Positions 1-8,912 of a stretch of DNA of 64,000 nt are shown here, piece after piece (position 1 is the first letter of the stretch; every line of letters begins with the position of its first letter). The notes beneath the pieces are model-generated. The model was given only the letters and a program-made list of their open reading frames with translations, made no database searches and had not been told where the DNA came from. A program made the position numbers and the translations under genes. Location: assembly GCF_000626675.1 (NCBI RefSeq), contig NZ_CP006842.1:3100001-3164000 (forward strand), given 5' to 3'. The stretch comes from Corynebacterium glyciniphilum AJ 3170. Its GTDB lineage: Bacteria; Actinomycetota; Actinomycetes; Mycobacteriales; Mycobacteriaceae.

Positions 1-547
1 CCAGGCCCAGATCTTCCAGGCCGAGCAGGCTGCGGTACTCCACGCCCTCGGCCTCGATGACGTCCTTTGCACCGGTCGCACGGTCCACCACGGTGGCTAC
101 ACCCACCACGGTCGCCCCCGCTTCACGGACGGCGGCGACGGCCGTCAGCGGCGAGTTTCCGGTCGTGGTGGTGTCTTCGACGACGAGCACGCGCTTACCT
201 TCGATGTCCGGCCCTTCGATACGGCGCTGCATGCCGTGCTTCTTGGTCTCCTTGCGCACCACGAAGGAGTCGACGTTCTCACCGGCGTGCATCACGGCAG
301 TGGCCACCGGGTCCGCGCCCAGGGTCAGCCCACCGACGGAGACGTAGTCCCAGTCGGCGGTGAGCTCGCGCAGCAGCTCACCGATCAGCGCCGAGGACTC
401 GCGGTGCAAGGTGGCCCGCCGCAGGTCCACGTAGTAGTCGGCCTCTTTGCCGGAGGACAGTGTCACCCGGCCGTGGACAACAGCGAGGTCGGTGACCAGC
501 TCGGCGAGGCGCTTCAACTTGTCGGCGTTGACGGTGGGCGTGCTCAT
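1..547 (-). CDS. pyrE: Orotate phosphoribosyltransferase (3' end outside window)
   Basis: Converts orotate and PRPP to orotidine 5'-monophosphate in cytosolic pyrimidine synthesis. The reading frame opens with MSTPTVNADKL at the ATG ending at 547 and runs off the left edge after about 182 codons, so only the last few residues are likely missing. The PRPP-binding signature VLVVEDTTTTGNS is present near residue 125, followed by the expected AVREAGATVVG segment. The upstream gene on the same strand (stop at 605) is only 57 bases away, so the two may be cotranscribed. The family assignment is secure. Confidence 0.93.
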   Translation of the reverse strand, partial: MSTPTVNADKLKRLAELVTDLAVVHGRVTLSSGKEADYYVDLRRATLHRESSALIGELLRELTADWDYVSVGGLTLGADPVATAVMHAGENVDSFVVRKETKKHGMQRRIEGPDIEGKRVLVVEDTTTTGNSPLTAVAAVREAGATVVGVATVVDRATGAKDVIEAEGVEYRSLLGLEDLGL

Positions 548-604
548 GGAGGCGTCCTTACGTGTTTCAGACTGTGGCGGGTACTGCTGTGGATCTTACG
601 GGGT

Positions 605-2281
605 TCAGTTGTCCTCGGGATCAACGACCTCGGCGTCGACCTCCGGATAGTCGGCCTGCTCACCGGACTCGCCTGCATGACGTGCATGCCGCGCCGACGG
701 CGCACGGTGACGCCCCCCGGACGCCGGACCCGCTGCCCCACCGATGATGTCGACCTCGGCGGAGGTGGTGCCGGCTGAGTCCTCATCATCACCGAAGATG
801 GTGGAACGCTGGTCGGCCGCACGGATCACCCGTGGGCCGCCCCCCGAGGCCGTCCGACTGTGCTCCGGATCTTCCCCGACGGCCGGAATCGGATCCGCAT
901 CGACGGCCTCCTCATCCTCCTCATCGGGGAAACCCGAAATGTCGCCCATCGTCTGACTTTCCGAGCGGGTCGGGAAATCGACCGGCGTGGTCGAACGCTC
1001 CATCCGGGGCCGGTCTACGCCCACGTCCCCGTCCGGATGGTTCTCTGCGGAGGTCTCGTCCACCCCGTCCGCCTCGTCGGGCGTGGACTCCGGTGGCGCC
1101 GTGTCCGGCACCGCGCGCAGGTGGCCCCGCTGAGCCGGCGCTTCGTCCTGCGACTCCTGCTCCTGTGCCTCCCCGGCGTGCTCCTCGACGACGGCCGCTT
1201 CCACCGTGCCGCGCACGCGCGGACGGGTCGGATCGGCGTTGGTCATGTCCAGCTCCTGCGAGGTCACCCGCGGAGGGAGCACACGGGACGCCGCCACCAG
1301 TGCACGACCCTGCACAATCACGTGGTCCCAGATCGGCGGGTCCGTGCGCCGGGCCATCTTCATCGCGACCCACGTTGTACTGAACGCGATATCCGACACC
1401 GAACCGGCCAGCGCGTGCAGGGACGCATCGACGCGACTGTCGAGCATCCGGTCGAGCGCCCGGTTGTCCGAGGAGTACCCCGTGTACGGGGGCCGGTCGC
1501 ACAGTTCGGAATGTCGCATCCCCGCCGGCATCGCCGCCCCGTCGGACAGGTGCACCTGCACCGGGGAGAACACCTCACGGCGCAGCGCCACCACGGTGAT
1601 CCCGTTGACCTCGGCAAGGTGGAACTGGTGGCCGCCGGTGAACCCGGAGACCAGGTCACGGGCCACGGTGGTGGCCGACCCTGCGGCGGCATCAGCCCTG
1701 ATCAGCGTCATCAGGCTGTCCGGCCACTCCCCCGGCAGGTAGCGGTCCTCCTTGGCGTACTCGTAGCCGTGGGACTGCGCCCACTGCCGGCGTGCACGCC
1801 GCCCGGCAAACAGGCCGTTGGAGGACGTCTCGGACGCCGGTGACGCGGTGTCGTCTGCCTCGTCAACCCCGCTGGCCACGTCCTGACGGGACGCCGGGAT
1901 CGGTTCCCCGACCGGCGCCGCACCCGGCGCAGGATCAGCGGGGACGTCCGCCTCCGTGACCACGTTCTCCAGCTCAGGTGCGGGCTCGGGGTCGGACACA
2001 GAGTCGGGTGCGGGCCGGGGTTCTTGCTGAGATTCTGGCTCAGGCGCGGGAGCTGACTCTGTGAGCTGGCCTGCAGGCGGGACCGCGCGCTGGTCCGTGA
2101 GTCCGCCCGACGTGGGGTCGTCTTCCACCTCCGCGGAAGCAGGGACCTGACGTGACTGCCGTGCCGACGGCTGTTTCGACGCACGCCAGAACAGGCCCGC
2201 GGCGGAAACCAGCAGCGCGAGCCCGAGCAGAAGAGCAACAACAGCGACAGACATCATGCCAAGCATAAACGAGGCAGCCAC
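605..2281 (-). CDS. Membrane-anchored, acidic low-complexity protein of unknown function
   Basis: I do not recognise a characterised function. Residues 9-33 form one hydrophobic segment, so the protein is probably an N-terminally anchored extracytoplasmic or cytoplasmic-facing protein. A Pro/Glu/Ala/Asp-rich linker follows to about residue 155. Next is a compact folded region (about 160-340), which contains GYEYAKEDRYLPGEWP and TWVAMKMARRTDPP. The C-terminal 200 residues are acidic and look disordered. The frame given starts at a GTG; ATG codons at 2266 and 2257 are equally possible, and no strong ribosome site decides between them. A gene of this type beside pyrE is, as I recall, usual in corynebacteria. 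Confidence 0.7.
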   Translation of the reverse strand: MAASFMLGMMSVAVVALLLGLALLVSAAGLFWRASKQPSARQSRQVPASAEVEDDPTSGGLTDQRAVPPAGQLTESAPAPEPESQQEPRPAPDSVSDPEPAPELENVVTEADVPADPAPGAAPVGEPIPASRQDVASGVDEADDTASPASETSSNGLFAGRRARRQWAQSHGYEYAKEDRYLPGEWPDSLMTLIRADAAAGSATTVARDLVSGFTGGHQFHLAEVNGITVVALRREVFSPVQVHLSDGAAMPAGMRHSELCDRPPYTGYSSDNRALDRMLDSRVDASLHALAGSVSDIAFSTTWVAMKMARRTDPPIWDHVIVQGRALVAASRVLPPRVTSQELDMTNADPTRPRVRGTVEAAVVEEHAGEAQEQESQDEAPAQRGHLRAVPDTAPPESTPDEADGVDETSAENHPDGDVGVDRPRMERSTTPVDFPTRSESQTMGDISGFPDEEDEEAVDADPIPAVGEDPEHSRTASGGGPRVIRAADQRSTIFGDDEDSAGTTSAEVDIIGGAAGPASGGRHRAPSARHARHAGESGEQADYPEVDAEVVDPEDN

Positions 2282-2346
2282 GACGGACGATCTCGGACAG
2301 CGTCCGACACGGCCCGAGGCAGCGCGGAGCCCCCGGCAGCCGGGAA

Positions 2347-2739
2347 CTACTGGTTGGCCGCGGCGTACGCCTCGTGGTCGAGCAGGTCGCCGTCCGCGGG
2401 GGCAGCGGACACCGCCACCTCGTAGAGCCAGCCTTCGCCGTAGGGGTCGTCGTTGATCACACCGGCGTTGTCTTCCAGGTCCTCGTTCACCGCGGTGATC
2501 TCACCGGACACCGGGGCGTAGATGTCGGAGACGGACTTGGTGGACTCGACCTCGCCGTAGGGCTCCCCGGCCTCGATCTCGGTGCCGACCTCGGGCAGCT
2601 CGACGAAAACGATCTCGCCCAGAGCCTCGGCCGCGACGTGGGTGATGCCGACGCGGACGGTGTCGCCCTCGGAGACGTCGGTGGAGTTCACCCACTCATG
2701 CTCCTCGGAGTACAGGCGGTCGGTGGGCAGTGCAGTCAT
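2347..2739 (-). CDS. gcvH: Glycine cleavage system H protein
   Basis: Lipoyl carrier of the glycine cleavage complex. It shuttles the aminomethyl group from the P protein to the T protein. The protein has 130 residues, the normal length. The lipoyl-attachment motif GEVESTKSVSDIY is intact, with the modified lysine at residue 68. The N-terminus (YSEEHEWV) is typical. It is the last gene of the minus-strand gcvP-gcvT-gcvH set, 59 bases after gcvT, with a good AGGAGAAAACC ribosome site. It is presumably under control of the riboswitch upstream of gcvP. Confidence 0.96.
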   Translation of the reverse strand: MTALPTDRLYSEEHEWVNSTDVSEGDTVRVGITHVAAEALGEIVFVELPEVGTEIEAGEPYGEVESTKSVSDIYAPVSGEITAVNEDLEDNAGVINDDPYGEGWLYEVAVSAAPADGDLLDHEAYAAANQ

Positions 2740-2798
2740 GGTTTTCTCCTCAGGGTCGTAGAACAGGGGCCGAACAGGACCTGCAGTCAGGGTGGATG

Positions 2799-3983
2799 TT
2801 ACTTCTCGCGCGAGTAGAACGGCAGCGCAACGACGGTGTAGGGGTGGGCCTTCCCCCGGATGTCGACGGTCACCGTCGACCCCACGGCCGCGGCCCCTCC
2901 CTCGGCGGCGGCGTCGGCGGACACGTAGCCCATCGCCACCGGGTAGCCCAACGTCGGCGACAGGGCGCCGGAGGTGACCGCGCCGAGGCGGTTGCCGTCG
3001 CCGTCCTGAATCTCGTAGCCGCCGCGCGCGGCGCGACGTCCCTCGCCGACCAGACCGATGAGGGTCTGCGTGGTGCCTTCCTCCTTGGCGCGGACGATGG
3101 CGTCGCGCCCGACGAACTCCTCCTTGGACTTCGTCGCCGCGAGGATCCCCAACCCGGCGTCCACCGGGGTGAGCTCCAGGCTCAGCTCATTGCCGTAGAG
3201 GGGCATGCCGGCCTCCAGACGCAGCGTGTCGCGGGCGGCCAGCCCGCAGGGGCGGACCCCGTGGGGCTCACCGGCGGCCAGGGCCGCGTCCCACACGGCG
3301 GTCGCCTGTGCGCCGTCGGCCCCGTTCTCGACGAAGATCTCGAAGCCGTCCTCGCCGGTGTACCCGGTGCGGGCGATGATCGCCGGGACGCCGGCGACGG
3401 TGCCCTGGAAGGCGGCGTAGTAGCCGAGGCCGGCGACCGCGGTCTCCACGGTGTTGTCGGCACTCGATGCTCCCGACGCCTCAGGGGCATCGGTGACCGC
3501 CTCGACGATCTCCAGCATCACCGCGGCGGCCTGCGGGCCCTGCACGGCGATCAGCGAGATGTCGTCAGTCTGGTCGGTGAGCTGCACGTCGAAGCCCTCC
3601 GCCCGCTCACGCAGAGCCTCGGCGACGGCGGGGGCGTTGCCGGCGTTGGGGATCACCAGGTACTCGTTGTCTGCCAGAACGTAGGTGATCAGGTCGTCGA
3701 TGATGCCGCCGTCGGCGGTGCAGATCATGGAGTACTTCGCCTTGCCGACCTTCACCGCAGACAGCCGGGAGATCAGCGCGTGGTCGAGGAAAGCGGCGGC
3801 GTCCGACCCGGTGACCCGGACCTCGCCCATGTGCGACAGGTCGAAGACGCCGACAGCCTCGCGGACCGCGCGGTGCTCCTCAAGCTCCTTGTCGTACTTC
3901 AGGGGCATGTCCCAGCCGCCGAAGTCGGTGAACTTCGCGCCGAGCTTCTCATGGACCGGGTGCAGTGCGGTGTGCTTGGTCAT
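2799..3983 (-). CDS. gcvT: Glycine cleavage system T protein (aminomethyltransferase)
   Basis: Transfers the methylene group from the H-protein aminomethyl lipoate to tetrahydrofolate and releases ammonia. At 394 residues it is slightly longer than the usual 365-375; the extra length includes a small insertion near residues 167-177. Recognisable blocks are FGGWDMPLKY (residues 20-30), GVFDLSHMGEV, and the folate-site region RTGYTGEDGFEIF. Its ATG overlaps the gcvP stop codon (TGATG), so translation is probably coupled. All three gcv enzymes are together here; the L protein (lipoamide dehydrogenase) is not in the window. Confidence 0.96.
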   Translation of the reverse strand: MTKHTALHPVHEKLGAKFTDFGGWDMPLKYDKELEEHRAVREAVGVFDLSHMGEVRVTGSDAAAFLDHALISRLSAVKVGKAKYSMICTADGGIIDDLITYVLADNEYLVIPNAGNAPAVAEALRERAEGFDVQLTDQTDDISLIAVQGPQAAAVMLEIVEAVTDAPEASGASSADNTVETAVAGLGYYAAFQGTVAGVPAIIARTGYTGEDGFEIFVENGADGAQATAVWDAALAAGEPHGVRPCGLAARDTLRLEAGMPLYGNELSLELTPVDAGLGILAATKSKEEFVGRDAIVRAKEEGTTQTLIGLVGEGRRAARGGYEIQDGDGNRLGAVTSGALSPTLGYPVAMGYVSADAAAEGGAAAVGSTVTVDIRGKAHPYTVVALPFYSREK

Positions 3984-6898
3984 CAGTTCTCACTCTCGAT
4001 GTCAGCTTCGATGTCGAAGTTCTCCAGCGGCGGGCAGGAGCACATCAGGTTGCGGTCGCCGTAGGCGTCGTCGATACGACGCACAGCGGGGAAGTACTTG
4101 TCGCGGCGCAGTGTGCGCACCGGGAACGCCGCCTTCTCGCGGGAGAAGTGACCGTGCGAGACAGCGTCCTCGAAGTCGTCGCGGATGACGGACTCGGCGG
4201 TGAACGGAGCATGGCGCAGGACGGAGTCCTCGACGGCGACATCCCCGGCGATGACCTCGTCGATCTCCGCACGGATGGTGCGAAGGGCGGTGATGAACCG
4301 GTCCAGCTCGTGCTTGTCCTCGGACTCCGTCGGCTCGACCATCAGCGTGCCCGCGACCGGGAAAGCCAGCGTGGGGGCGTGGAAGCCGAAGTCCATCAGA
4401 CGTTTCGTCACGTCGGCGGCGGTCACGCCGGACTGCTTGGTCAGGTCGCGCAGGTCCAGGATGCACTCATGGGCGACCAGGCCGTTCTCGCCGGTGTACA
4501 GGGTGGGGAAACTGTCGGCGAGCTGGCGGGAGATGTAGTTCGCGTTCACCAGCGCCATCCGGGAGGCCTCGGTGAGGCCCTCGTCGCCCATCATCGCGAT
4601 GTACGTCCAGGAGATCGGCAGCACGCCGGCCGACCCCTGGTTCGCGGCAGACACCGGACGTCCCTCCTGGGCATCCGGCTCCACGGTGACGTCGGCCCAC
4701 GGGTCGGAGGGGAGGAACGGGATGAGGTGCTCGCCCACGCACACCGGGCCGACGCCCGGGCCGCCACCGCCGTGCGGGATGGTGAAGGTCTTGTGCAGGT
4801 TCAGGTGGCTGACGTCGCCGCCGAACTCGCCGGGCTGCGCCAGGCCGACCAGGGCGTTGAGGTTCGCACCGTCGATGTAGACCTGCCCGCCGGTGGCATG
4901 CACCTTCGAGCACACCTCGCGGACATGTTCCTCGAAGACGCCGTGGGTGGAGGGGTAGGTGATCATGATGCCGGCGATCTGCTCGCCGTACTTCTCGATC
5001 TTCGCGTCGAGGTCGTCCAGGTCGACCGACCCGTCCTCGGCATTCTTCACGCCGACGACCTTCAGACCGGCCAGGGCGGCGGACGCGGCGTTCGTGCCGT
5101 GCGCGGACGCCGGGATCAGGACGAGGGTGCGCTGGTCATCGCCGTTGGCGACGTGGAAGCGGCGGATCGCCAGCAGGCCGGCGAGCTCGCCCTGCGACCC
5201 CGCGTTGGGCTGGACGGACACGGCGGCGTAGCCGGTGATCTTCGCCAGCCGGCCCTCCAGGTCGTCAATGAGCTCCCACCAGCCGGTGGCCTGGTCTTCC
5301 GGGACCATCGGGTGGATGCCGGCGAACTCCGGCCAGGTGATCGGCTCCATCGACACCGCGGCGTTGAGCTTCATGGTGCAGGAGCCCAGCGGAATCATCG
5401 TGCGGTCCAGCGCCAGGTCCCGGTCCGCCAGACGACGCATGTAGCGCATCATCTGCGTCTCCGAGGACACCGAGTGGAACACCGGGTGAGTGAGGATGTC
5501 GTCGGTGCGCAGCAGGTCGGACAGCGGGCCGTCCTGCGCGGTGAACTCCGTGGTCGTCACCGAGCTGGCGACGTTACCGATGACCTGCAGCAGTTCGGCG
5601 ATGTCGCCGTCCGTGGTCGACTCGCCGACAGAGACGCCGACGTGGGTGTCGTCGACGTGCCGCAGGTTGAAACCCTTGTCACAGGCCGCGGCGACGGTGG
5701 CCGCAGCGTCCTGCACCTGCACGGTGACCGTGTCGAAGAACCGGTCGTGTGCCAGGGTCAGCCCCGCCTCGGACAGGCCGACGGCCAGGGCGGTCGCCCG
5801 GCCGTGCACCGCCGTGGCGATCTCGCGCAGTCCCTGCGGTCCGTGCCAGACGGCGTAGAAGCTGGCGACCACGGCCAGCAGCGCCTGGGCGGTACAGATG
5901 TTCGAGGTCGCCTTGTCACGGCGGATGTGCTGTTCACGGGTCTGCAGCGACAGGCGGTAGGCCGGAGTGCCCTCCGCATCCACCGACACACCCACGATGC
6001 GCCCCGGGAGTTTGCGCTGCATGTTCTCGCGGCAGGCCAGGAACGCCGCGTGCGGGCCACCGAAGAACAACGGCACACCGAAACGCTGCGCCGAGCCCAC
6101 CGCAATGTCCGCGCCCAGTTCGCCGGGCGAGGTGACCAGCACCTGCGCCAGCAGGTCGCAGGCGACCGTGACCAGGCCGTCCTGCTCATGGACCGCGGCG
6201 ATGACCTCGCCGAGGTCATCGCGCAGCCCACCGGTGGTGCCCGGGTTCGAGACGACGACGCCGATGAGGGCGTCCTCGCGGGCGGCGACGGTCTCCGCCG
6301 TGATGTCGACGATCTCCACCGGGATATCCACCGCAGCGGCGCGGGCACGGGTGATGTTGATGCTGGAGGCGTGCAGGGCGGCGTCCAGCAGGACGACACC
6401 ACCCTTCTTCGCCGCCTTGGTGTTCAACCGCGCCATCATCTGCACGGCCTCGGCGACGGCGGTGGCTTCGTCCAGGAGAGAGGCGCCGGCGATCGGCAGA
6501 CCGGTGAGGTCCTCCACCATCGTCTGGAAGTTCAGCAGGGCCTCGAGCCGACCCTGGGAGATCTCCGGCTGGTACGGGGTGTAGGCGGTGTACCAGCCCG
6601 GGTTCTCGACCACGTTGCGGCGGATGACCGCCGGAGTGACGGTGTCGTAATAGCCGGCACCGATGAGCTGCTTCTTCACCGTGTTCTTCGCAGCGAAACC
6701 ACGCAGAGTGGCCAGCGCCTCGGTCTCGTCCAGCGCGGGAGCGAGACCGATCGGACCCTGCTGGGCGATGCTGGCGGGCAGGGCTGCGGCAGCGAGTTCC
6801 TGCGAACTGCCGTAACCGAGGGTGGTGAGGATGTCCGAGGTGGCGTCGGCGTCAGGGCCGATGTGACGGTTCGGGAATGCGTCGTGGGGCGTTGCCAT
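3983..6898 (-). CDS. gcvP: Glycine dehydrogenase (decarboxylating), P protein
   Basis: Pyridoxal-phosphate enzyme that decarboxylates glycine and loads the aminomethyl group onto the H protein. It is the fused single-chain form (971 residues), combining the regions that are separate GcvPA and GcvPB in some bacteria. The PLP lysine is in LNLHKTFTIPHGGGGPG at residue 703. The N-terminus has the usual FPNRHIGP motif. It is the first gene of the operon and directly follows a 5' leader with a tandem glycine riboswitch, so glycine should control expression. Only a weak AAGAGA ribosome site is visible upstream of the ATG. Confidence 0.97.
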   Translation of the reverse strand: MATPHDAFPNRHIGPDADATSDILTTLGYGSSQELAAAALPASIAQQGPIGLAPALDETEALATLRGFAAKNTVKKQLIGAGYYDTVTPAVIRRNVVENPGWYTAYTPYQPEISQGRLEALLNFQTMVEDLTGLPIAGASLLDEATAVAEAVQMMARLNTKAAKKGGVVLLDAALHASSINITRARAAAVDIPVEIVDITAETVAAREDALIGVVVSNPGTTGGLRDDLGEVIAAVHEQDGLVTVACDLLAQVLVTSPGELGADIAVGSAQRFGVPLFFGGPHAAFLACRENMQRKLPGRIVGVSVDAEGTPAYRLSLQTREQHIRRDKATSNICTAQALLAVVASFYAVWHGPQGLREIATAVHGRATALAVGLSEAGLTLAHDRFFDTVTVQVQDAAATVAAACDKGFNLRHVDDTHVGVSVGESTTDGDIAELLQVIGNVASSVTTTEFTAQDGPLSDLLRTDDILTHPVFHSVSSETQMMRYMRRLADRDLALDRTMIPLGSCTMKLNAAVSMEPITWPEFAGIHPMVPEDQATGWWELIDDLEGRLAKITGYAAVSVQPNAGSQGELAGLLAIRRFHVANGDDQRTLVLIPASAHGTNAASAALAGLKVVGVKNAEDGSVDLDDLDAKIEKYGEQIAGIMITYPSTHGVFEEHVREVCSKVHATGGQVYIDGANLNALVGLAQPGEFGGDVSHLNLHKTFTIPHGGGGPGVGPVCVGEHLIPFLPSDPWADVTVEPDAQEGRPVSAANQGSAGVLPISWTYIAMMGDEGLTEASRMALVNANYISRQLADSFPTLYTGENGLVAHECILDLRDLTKQSGVTAADVTKRLMDFGFHAPTLAFPVAGTLMVEPTESEDKHELDRFITALRTIRAEIDEVIAGDVAVEDSVLRHAPFTAESVIRDDFEDAVSHGHFSREKAAFPVRTLRRDKYFPAVRRIDDAYGDRNLMCSCPPLENFDIEADIESEN

Positions 6899-6944
6899 GT
6901 GTCAGGGGGTCTCTTCCTGTGTGCTGTCGTGCGGACACGGGTGT

Positions 6945-7125
6945 ACTCCCTCCCCACTCTGTCGATGGTGCCTGAGAGCTTTTTCTCCTTCGGCGGCCGA
7001 GTCACGGACGACGGTGACCGGCTCTTTCCAGAGCTGCCTCGCCACAATGGTGCTGGTGCCTGAGAGTGTCGACGGGGAGGTGTTGCTCCTACGGCGGCCG
7101 GCGCTGGGCCTGGCCTCTCCCACAG
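6945..7125 (-). ncRNA. Tandem glycine riboswitch in the gcvP leader
   Basis: Read on the minus strand, two consecutive aptamers are visible. The first starts with GGGAGAGG, has a CCGTAGGAGCAA core and ends with CTCTCAGGCACC. The second, separated by GAGGCAGCTCTGGAAAGAGC, has GCCGAAGGAGAAA and CTCTCAGGCACC followed by GACAGAG. These conserved boxes and the double arrangement define the glycine riboswitch class, which normally turns on glycine cleavage genes when glycine is plentiful. The gcvP ATG lies about 50 bases downstream. The expression platform was not resolved by eye. Confidence 0.9.
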
Positions 7126-7159
7126 TGGCTGCGAACGGCGGATTCAGTTGTGGATGATG

Positions 7160-7205
7160 CGTCGATCGGGGTCAGTATAACCGGAGAAGTGATGTGTCAC
7201 ACCTG
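7160..7205 (-). promoter_or_regulatory. Probable promoter of the gcvPTH operon
   Basis: On the minus strand a TATACT hexamer (complement of 7174-7179) lies about 16 bases after a TGTGAC-like -35. This would place the transcript start near 7167, just ahead of the first riboswitch aptamer. It is an inference from hexamer match and position only. Confidence 0.45.
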
Positions 7206-7283
7206 GATCGACGGATTGCGGGCCCCTTGTCGCTCCCCCTGCTCCCCCTCCGTGGCGTTGGGAGCCTGGCATCGGATCTTTAC

Positions 7284-7329
7284 GTCGACCCCTGGGGTCG
7301 ACTGATCCTGGTTCAGGTTTCAGGATCAG
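7284..7329. repeat. Two adjacent inverted repeats, possible terminator for the upstream ABC operon
   Basis: The 480-base gap between gcvP and the gene ending at 7379 holds the riboswitch plus these structures. 7284-7302 is a near-perfect 19-base palindrome (GTCGACCCC, one base, GGGGTCGAC). 7302-7329 is a hairpin with 9-bp arms CTGATCCTG and CAGGATCAG around a 10-base loop. A further pair, TCGTTCCGTG (7330-7339) and CACGGAACGA (7380-7389), encloses the next 40 bases and includes the stop of the neighbouring gene. No clear T-run follows, so a classic intrinsic terminator is uncertain. Confidence 0.5.
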
Positions 7330-7348
7330 TCGTTCCGTGGCAGCGAGA

Positions 7349-7388
7349 CCCGATTCCGGTAACCCACCCCAGGATCACTCACGGAACG
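7349..7388. repeat. Intergenic repeat, copy 1 (second copy at 11374-11415)
   Basis: The 28 bases from 7349 match 24 of 28 bases from 11374, including the shared core CGGTAACCCA and CCAGGATC. Both copies are followed by CTCACGG. This copy overlaps the 3' end of the membrane-protein gene. Its role is unknown. Confidence 0.5.
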
Positions 7389-8281
7389 AGACCAACCGCC
7401 AGCACCGCCGGGATCACAGCGACCCACCCGGAGAACCAGTAGCCGATCATCCCGAAAGGAATTCCGCCGAAGAGTCCGTCCTCGATGACCGCGAAATCGT
7501 CATTCGCGCGCGGACGTCCCCGCAGGATCGCGCCCGACATGATCGTCACCGCAGCGAGAAGAGCGAACACTACCGGGTAGTCCGGCACTCCCAACAACCA
7601 TTGCGCGCCCACTCCCACCGCGGTGACGACGCCGAGGACTGCTCCTCGCCACGGCATCTCACCGGCCATGCCCAGGCTCGTAGCGCGCCACACCGCCGAT
7701 GACAGCACCGCCCACGCGAGAAGTACCGCGATCCTCGCACCGTTGTCGAAGGCGGGCACCGCGACATAGCCGAGCAACACGGTCACCAGGAAAAGCGCTG
7801 GAATATAGGAGCGTCTGCAGACCCTGCGGATCATCAATGCCGGCAGGATGGGGCCTCGTACAGGTCGGGGGTGGATCGTGGCGTTTCGCAACCATCCGGC
7901 GGCGTAGATGTTTGCGGCCGACTCCGAGTCGAAGAGCATCGAGGAAGCGGAGAACATCGCCCGGGTCGTGCCGTTGTCCAGCGTGCGCGGAAGGCGTTGT
8001 CGCCGGATGACACCGACGATCCACCGTGTAGCGGCGACAAGAATTCCACCGATCACTGCACCAATAAACTCCGCCAGAACATAGCCGGTCAGGAGACCGA
8101 GCCCCCCGAACAATGCGACGTGGCGGACGCTGAAAGAGTCAATACCAGGGAACATCCGCTGCGGCCGGTAGTGCCATTCCCATCTGTCACGTTCAACAGC
8201 CCGCAGCGGAAGAATACGTTCGGCCACCCCGATGAGGATGGCTACCGCAAGGACGGAACAGATGACTCTGACGATGATCAC
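7379..8281 (-). CDS. Multi-pass membrane protein, probable partner of the adjacent ABC ATPase
   Basis: A 300-residue hydrophobic protein with roughly seven to eight membrane segments (residues 1-22, 55-85, 155-215, 220-255 and 265-300 are clearly hydrophobic). I do not recognise a named permease family. Its start codon overlaps the end of the preceding ABC ATP-binding gene (8278-8281), so the two are probably cotranslated as membrane and nucleotide-binding subunits of one transporter. The substrate is unknown. An immunity or export role is possible but has no direct support. Confidence 0.65.
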   Translation of the reverse strand: MIIVRVICSVLAVAILIGVAERILPLRAVERDRWEWHYRPQRMFPGIDSFSVRHVALFGGLGLLTGYVLAEFIGAVIGGILVAATRWIVGVIRRQRLPRTLDNGTTRAMFSASSMLFDSESAANIYAAGWLRNATIHPRPVRGPILPALMIRRVCRRSYIPALFLVTVLLGYVAVPAFDNGARIAVLLAWAVLSSAVWRATSLGMAGEMPWRGAVLGVVTAVGVGAQWLLGVPDYPVVFALLAAVTIMSGAILRGRPRANDDFAVIEDGLFGGIPFGMIGYWFSGWVAVIPAVLAVGLVP

Positions 8282-8901
8282 AGTGCGATGACCCGATCGG
8301 CGATGTCAGCGATCTGCGGAGCATGCGTGGCGACGATCACCGCGGAGCCGTCCTCAGACCGCTCCTTCAGACGTCGACACACTTCGTCGATCCAGGCAGC
8401 GTCGAGGTGCCGTTCAGGTTCGTCCAGTGTCGTCACAGCGGCCCTCTGGGCCAACTGCAGACCCAGGTAGGCACGCTGCCTCTGCCCGCTCGACAATCGG
8501 CTGGGGAGGCTACCGAGCAGTTGGGTGATATCCCACCGCTCCACAGCCACGAGGAGCGCCTCCTCAGAACGACCGACGTGGTGCGCCATGAGAGAGACGT
8601 GCTCACCGATCGTAAGGTCCGGGAAGAAAGACGGCTCAGAAATATGGAGGACCGCTCCTGCCCCCTCTGGTGACGCAGGATCAACGGCACCGTCAGAGGT
8701 GCGCACCCGGACAGTGCCCTCAAGAGGCTCCAGCTCCCCTGCGACGGTGTCCACCAACGTAGATTTTCCGGCACCGTTGGATCCGGTTACGGCGACAATC
8801 TGTCCCGGCGACACTGTCGTATCCACCGTCCCGACGATGTCCCGGTAGCCGAAAGTGCAGGACATGGTGAGAACGGGAACATCGTGGGACATCATTACCA
8901 T
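8278..8901 (-). CDS. ABC transporter ATP-binding protein
   Basis: A small 207-residue ATPase subunit. Walker A is GSNGAGKST (residues 40-48), the signature is LSSGQRQRAYL, and Walker B with D-loop is LDEPERHLDAAW. The length is near the minimum for a nucleotide-binding domain and there is no extra domain. An AAGG ribosome site nine bases ahead supports the ATG at 8901, though ATGs at 8895 and 8892 are close. It is followed by an overlapping membrane-protein gene, so the pair likely forms one exporter of unknown substrate. Confidence 0.85.
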   Translation of the reverse strand: MVMMSHDVPVLTMSCTFGYRDIVGTVDTTVSPGQIVAVTGSNGAGKSTLVDTVAGELEPLEGTVRVRTSDGAVDPASPEGAGAVLHISEPSFFPDLTIGEHVSLMAHHVGRSEEALLVAVERWDITQLLGSLPSRLSSGQRQRAYLGLQLAQRAAVTTLDEPERHLDAAWIDEVCRRLKERSEDGSAVIVATHAPQIADIADRVIAL

Positions 8902-8912
8902 CCGACAGTACC

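Noticed and set aside
3965..7063. Long plus-strand open frame opposite gcvP
   Set aside because: It is a high-GC shadow; gcvP on the minus strand has complete family motifs and explains the region.
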